Below, piece after piece: positions 5,225 through 7,763 of a stretch of 7,763 nucleotides of DNA. This DNA comes from Syntrophomonadaceae bacterium (lineage in GTDB: Bacteria; Bacillota_D; Dethiobacteria; DTU022), in NCBI GenBank assembly GCA_003562605.1, contig PWUG01000329.1, positions 1 to 7,763 on the forward strand, in the 5' to 3' direction. The notes beneath the pieces are model-generated. The model was not told the DNA's origin, made no database searches, and worked only from the letters and a program-made list of their open reading frames with translations. The position numbers were made by a program, and so were the translations under genes. Each line of letters starts with the position of its first letter. Within the stretch, counting starts at the first letter, position 1.

Positions 5225-6082
5225 ATGACTAACATGCGCAAGTTTGAAAAAACTTTGGACAAAAACCGGGAGGAGATCTTAAAAAGGGTAGCCGAAGCTT
5301 ATCAAGATTTTAAACAGACGAAAACATTTGGTTTTCCAGCATGGCTTTATGGTTCACCGAAGGGAGTACTCTTCAAGCTTGAGGTGGAGGACTGCCCGCA
5401 GTTTGGCGACACGGCTTATCTAGAGTTTGATTCAGCCAGGACAGCCTTTTTGTCCGTAGACATGCAAATCGATTTTTGTGGTGAAAAAGGGTACGTTGAT
5501 GTAATGGGGTATGATCTCTCTTTAACTGCTGCTGCTATCGAGCCCATTAAAAATTGTCTTGACACCGTACGGGGTACAGATATTAAAGTGATTCACACAA
5601 GAGAGGGACATGATCCAGATCTTTCAGAAGCCCCTTTTAATAAAATCTTGCGAAGCAAGATCGTTGGCAACGGGGTTGGCATCGGGGAGACCCCTCCAGG
5701 TGGCCTGGGTTGTTTGTTAACTCGAGGTGAAAAGAACTGGGATATCGTAGAAGAGCTTTATCCTATAGAAGGAGAATACATTATCGATAAGGCTGGCAAA
5801 GGGGCCTTTAACTCCAGCACCATCCATATGGTGTTAAAAAATATGGGGGTTACACACCTGGTTATAACCGGTATTACAGCAGATGTTTGCCCTCATACTA
5901 TCATGCGGGAGGCCAATGATTTTGGGTATTGGTGTGTATTCCTAAAAGATTGCACCGGCGCTACGGACTATGGCAACTATGAAGCAGCCATTAAACAAAT
6001 TAAGATGCAAGGTGGGGTATTCGGTTGGGTTTCCGATTCTCAGCGGTTTATCAAAGCGGTTAAGGACGCCAATTTAAAATAA
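5225..6082 (+). CDS. Isochorismatase-fold cysteine amidohydrolase (biuret/ureidoacrylate hydrolase-like)
   Basis: This 285-residue protein carries the full catalytic triad of the cysteine hydrolase family. Asp79 lies in FLSVDMQIDFC, Lys189 in IDKAGKGAF, and the nucleophile Cys222 in GITADVCPHT, followed by MREANDFGYWCVFLKDCTGA. The 33-residue Lys-Cys and about 110-residue Asp-Lys spacings agree with RutB-type enzymes. These hydrolyse C-N amide bonds of small ureides: ureidoacrylate (RutB), biuret, triuret or N-carbamoyl compounds. The core begins near residue 68. Residues 1-67 form an N-terminal extension, helical at first (RKFEKTLDKNREEILKRVAE) and then Gly/Pro-rich, making the protein about 55 residues longer than RutB. 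It lies 166 bp after the permease and before two urea-carboxylase-like genes, which favours a ureide substrate. The start ATG 5225 could also be ATG 5234. It is cytoplasmic, with no signal peptide. The family is secure; the substrate is open. Confidence 0.87.
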   Translation: MTNMRKFEKTLDKNREEILKRVAEAYQDFKQTKTFGFPAWLYGSPKGVLFKLEVEDCPQFGDTAYLEFDSARTAFLSVDMQIDFCGEKGYVDVMGYDLSLTAAAIEPIKNCLDTVRGTDIKVIHTREGHDPDLSEAPFNKILRSKIVGNGVGIGETPPGGLGCLLTRGEKNWDIVEELYPIEGEYIIDKAGKGAFNSSTIHMVLKNMGVTHLVITGITADVCPHTIMREANDFGYWCVFLKDCTGATDYGNYEAAIKQIKMQGGVFGWVSDSQRFIKAVKDANLK

Positions 6083-6223
6083 TTCACAAACTAAATTAAG
6101 AAGCTTAACAGTATAATATTATCAAGGAGGAGAATGGTGGAAAAAAAGATACGCTATTCTCCTCCATGTTTCGTTTATTATTTAGCAAATTTCCATTGAT
6201 AAGGCTAAGTGGAGGGAATCAAA
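6083..6223 (+). promoter_or_regulatory. Intergenic spacer with a 12-bp hairpin burying a GGAGGAG, and a possible -10
   Basis: GGAGGAGAATGG (6126-6137) pairs with CTATTCTCCTCC (6154-6165) over 12 bp with one G-U, loop 16 nt. No T run follows, so it is a poor terminator. The left arm is an excellent ribosome binding site, just before GTG 6137 and a 20-codon frame. The right arm TCCTCC is its complement, so folding would hide the site. TATAAT (6112-6117) just upstream may be a promoter -10; TTCACA (6083-6088) is too distant (23 nt) for a normal -35. Confidence 0.5.
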
Positions 6224-7240
6224 TTGAGTGAAGAAAAAAACTTTCTAGACCTGTCCATGATGAATGCTGCTGAACTCTTTTCTGATGCTATTATTGACTA
6301 CATACCCAAAAATGAAATTGGACCAAAAGTTCTTTATAGGGCTGCAGGGGATAACTATATATTGGTAGAGTACGGTGAAATGATACTTGACTTAAATCTT
6401 ACATTTCGCGTTTATGCTCTGGATAAAGCGTTGAAAGCACTCTGTTTAAAGGGACTAAATGAGACAGCGCCTGGGGTTCGCTCTCTTCTTATTCACTATA
6501 ATAATTTAGAATTGTCACTTCATGACTTACTTCATCATTTAAAAGAAATAGAAACCACTCTTCCAGAGCTGGGAAAGGCAGAGGTGCCTTCAAGGATCAT
6601 CAATCTTCCCATTGCTTACCGTGAACGATGGACCAAAGAGGCAGTAAAGAAATATATGAATTCGGTAAGAGCTGAAGCGCCTTACTTGCCCGACAATGTA
6701 GAATTTATTGCTAGATGTAATGACCTTAAGGTGAAAGATGTAGTTACATACCATACAGCGACCAAACACTTGGTACTGGCTCTTGGAGATGTTTATCTGG
6801 GTGCTCCTTGTGCCGTTCCCCTTGATCCACGCCGCAGACTTGTGGTTCCCAAATACAACCCTGCCAGAATGTGGACACCTGAGGGTGCGGTAGGGATAGG
6901 AGGTTCCTATGTATGTATTTACCCCATGGAATCCCCAGGTGGTTATCAACTCATCGGAAGAACCCTGTCCATATGGAACACTCATCAAACCTCTCCTCTC
7001 TTTCAAGATGCTCCATGGTTATTAAGACCTTTTGATCGAATCCAGTTTGAAGAGGTAACGGAAGCAGAGATAGAGGAACTGAGGGAAAAAATGTTATCCG
7101 GGGATTATAAACCGAAAATTGAAGAAAGTATTTTTAACCTGGAAAAGCACAACTCCTTCTGTGATTCCGTCAGGGAAGAAGTCGAGAAATTCAAGAAAAA
7201 ACAAAAAGAAGCTATTTCCCGCTGGACGGAAAATTATTGA
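6224..7240 (+). CDS. Urea carboxylase-type carboxyltransferase domain protein (allophanate hydrolase subunit 1 / PxpB family)
   Basis: The best start is TTG 6224, since GGAGG (6211-6215) lies 8 nt before it; the earlier in-frame GTG 6209 overlaps that site. This gives 338 residues. The first part (about 35-110), with YRAAGDNYILVEYGEMILDL and a PGVRSLLIHY segment, and the second part match the C/D half of the carboxyltransferase region of biotin-dependent urea carboxylase. The second part has LALGDVYLGAPCAVPLDPRR, KYNPARMWTPEGAVGIGG, then YVCIYPMESPGGYQLIGRT at residues 229-247, then PWLLRPFDRIQF. It is closer to this than to the shorter PxpB/KipI proteins of about 240 residues, because the VPKYNPARMWTPEGAVGIGG and WLLRPFD blocks are urea-carboxylase features. 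It therefore probably forms a complex with the next gene's product and transfers CO2 from carboxybiotin to urea or a related acceptor. The charged helical tail (about 290-338) ends in EKFKKKQKEA. It is cytoplasmic. Confidence 0.85.
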   Translation: MSEEKNFLDLSMMNAAELFSDAIIDYIPKNEIGPKVLYRAAGDNYILVEYGEMILDLNLTFRVYALDKALKALCLKGLNETAPGVRSLLIHYNNLELSLHDLLHHLKEIETTLPELGKAEVPSRIINLPIAYRERWTKEAVKKYMNSVRAEAPYLPDNVEFIARCNDLKVKDVVTYHTATKHLVLALGDVYLGAPCAVPLDPRRRLVVPKYNPARMWTPEGAVGIGGSYVCIYPMESPGGYQLIGRTLSIWNTHQTSPLFQDAPWLLRPFDRIQFEEVTEAEIEELREKMLSGDYKPKIEESIFNLEKHNSFCDSVREEVEKFKKKQKEAISRWTENY

Positions 7241-7276
7241 ACACCCATAAACTGTTTAAAAGGGATGAGATAATCT

Positions 7277-7657
7277 ATGATTGCTATTATTGAGAAAGGC
7301 CTTCAGACTACGGTTCAGGATTTTCCGGGAAGGGTAGGATACTGGAACATCGGGGTTCCTCCTTCGGGTCCGATGGATTCACTCGCTTTGAGGATTGCCA
7401 ACAAACTTGTGGGCAATCAGAAAAGTGCGGCGGGACTTGAGATCACAGCCCGGGGGCCCAAAATTTTGTTTCTAGAAGATAGTAAAATCGCTTTGACCGG
7501 TGCAGTGCTCCATGGCAATCTTGATGGGAAAGAAGTACCCTGGTGGAAAGGGATCATAGCAAAGAAAGGTTCCATTCTATCTCTTGAGTCTTTAAAGGGA
7601 TACGGCTTGCGGTCATATCTTGCTATTAGCGGTGGGATTGATTGTTACTGTTGCTGA
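7277..7657 (+). pseudogene. Carboxyltransferase A/B domain protein (allophanate hydrolase subunit 2 / PxpC family), truncated by insertion
   Basis: The ATG 7277 follows the previous stop by 36 bp, with AAAAGGGA (about 7258-7265) as ribosome binding site. Residues 1-122 are typical of the partner half of the urea carboxylase carboxyltransferase region and of PxpC. They read IIEKGLQTTVQDFPGRVGYW, then GVPPSGPMDSLALRIANKLV, then AAGLEITARGPKI, LTGAVL, and YLAISGGID. Intact stand-alone members have roughly 300-340 residues and continue after GGID with a ...xxLGSxST-type segment. Here the frame turns into Cys-Tyr-Cys-Cys-stop (TGA 7655-7657) exactly where sequence resembling an insertion-sequence end begins (7643). 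The gene is thus cut after about one third and should be inactive unless its remainder is restored. In fused urea carboxylase this A/B half precedes the C/D half; here the order is reversed. Native part 7277-7642. Confidence 0.82.
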
Positions 7658-7763
7658 ACGTTGACCGAAAACTGACTGTGTAAATTGTCCAGGTTCTGCT
7701 GGGCATAAAGACCGGAAAACAAGCCGGGATCTTAACCCCTTTAAGGCATTCACGCTAAAGTTA
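7643..7763. mobile_element. Probable IS21-family insertion-sequence end, running out of the window
   Basis: Homology to the carboxyltransferase gene stops after codon GAT 7640-7642. What follows begins TGTTACTGTTGCTGAACG, then TTGACCGAAAACTGACTGTG. IS21-family termini typically start with TG and carry repeated CTGAA...TTGACC-type motifs, which fits. No transposase start is reached in the remaining 121 bp. Orientation and the far end are unknown. The family call is by recognition of the end sequence only. Confidence 0.5.

Noticed and set aside
6083..6117. TTCACA/TATAAT promoter before the carboxyltransferase gene
   Set aside because: The spacing is 23 nt, too long for a standard housekeeping promoter; only the -10-like hexamer is kept as a possibility.
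6590..7006. - strand 138-codon frame
   Set aside because: It is the shadow of the urea-carboxylase-like gene, which has conserved motifs on the + strand.

Overview
The window looks like a piece of a Bacillota genome, most likely an anaerobic Clostridia (Peptococcaceae-type). This is inferred from the strong GGAGG-type ribosome binding sites, GTG/TTG starts, moderate-to-low GC, the radical SAM protein type, and degraded insertion sequences. All intact genes are on the + strand. No rRNA, tRNA or CRISPR array was seen.

Left part (1-1500): the last 168 codons of a radical SAM protein with a Cys-rich C-terminal domain. Then come a small Ala/Lys/Glu-rich helical protein whose C-terminus appears frameshifted at a C run, an intergenic stretch with an orphan ribosome binding site, and a 70-residue helical-hairpin protein. 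A long imperfect inverted repeat follows.

Middle part (1500-3700): an insertion-sequence graveyard. The 3' end of an ISXO2/IS1595-like transposase lies on the - strand (about 1765-2124). A 58-bp block covering its terminus is repeated, one mismatch apart, at 1736-1793 and 2866-2923. Between the two copies is a small family-2 glycosyltransferase gene broken by one extra G in an 8-G run. From 2924 to 3741 there is no convincing gene, only hairpins, a tandem repeat and degraded coding-like frames.

Right part (3742-7763): a directional four-gene cluster. It encodes an NCS2 nucleobase permease, an isochorismatase-fold amidohydrolase with an intact Asp-Lys-Cys triad and a long N-terminal extension, and two stand-alone proteins. 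These two match the two halves of the carboxyltransferase region of urea carboxylase (allophanate hydrolase subunit 1-like and subunit 2-like; also related to PxpB/PxpC). The last gene stops abruptly after 122 native codons, at what looks like the end of an IS21-family element that runs out of the window.

Inferred joint role: import of a nucleobase-like or ureide-like nitrogen compound, amide hydrolysis, and ATP/biotin-dependent processing of a urea-type product by a split carboxylase. Its biotin carboxylase and carrier subunits would lie elsewhere, perhaps beyond the insertion. The substrate cannot be read from the sequence. If the insertion is real, the pathway is probably dead or impaired in this strain.
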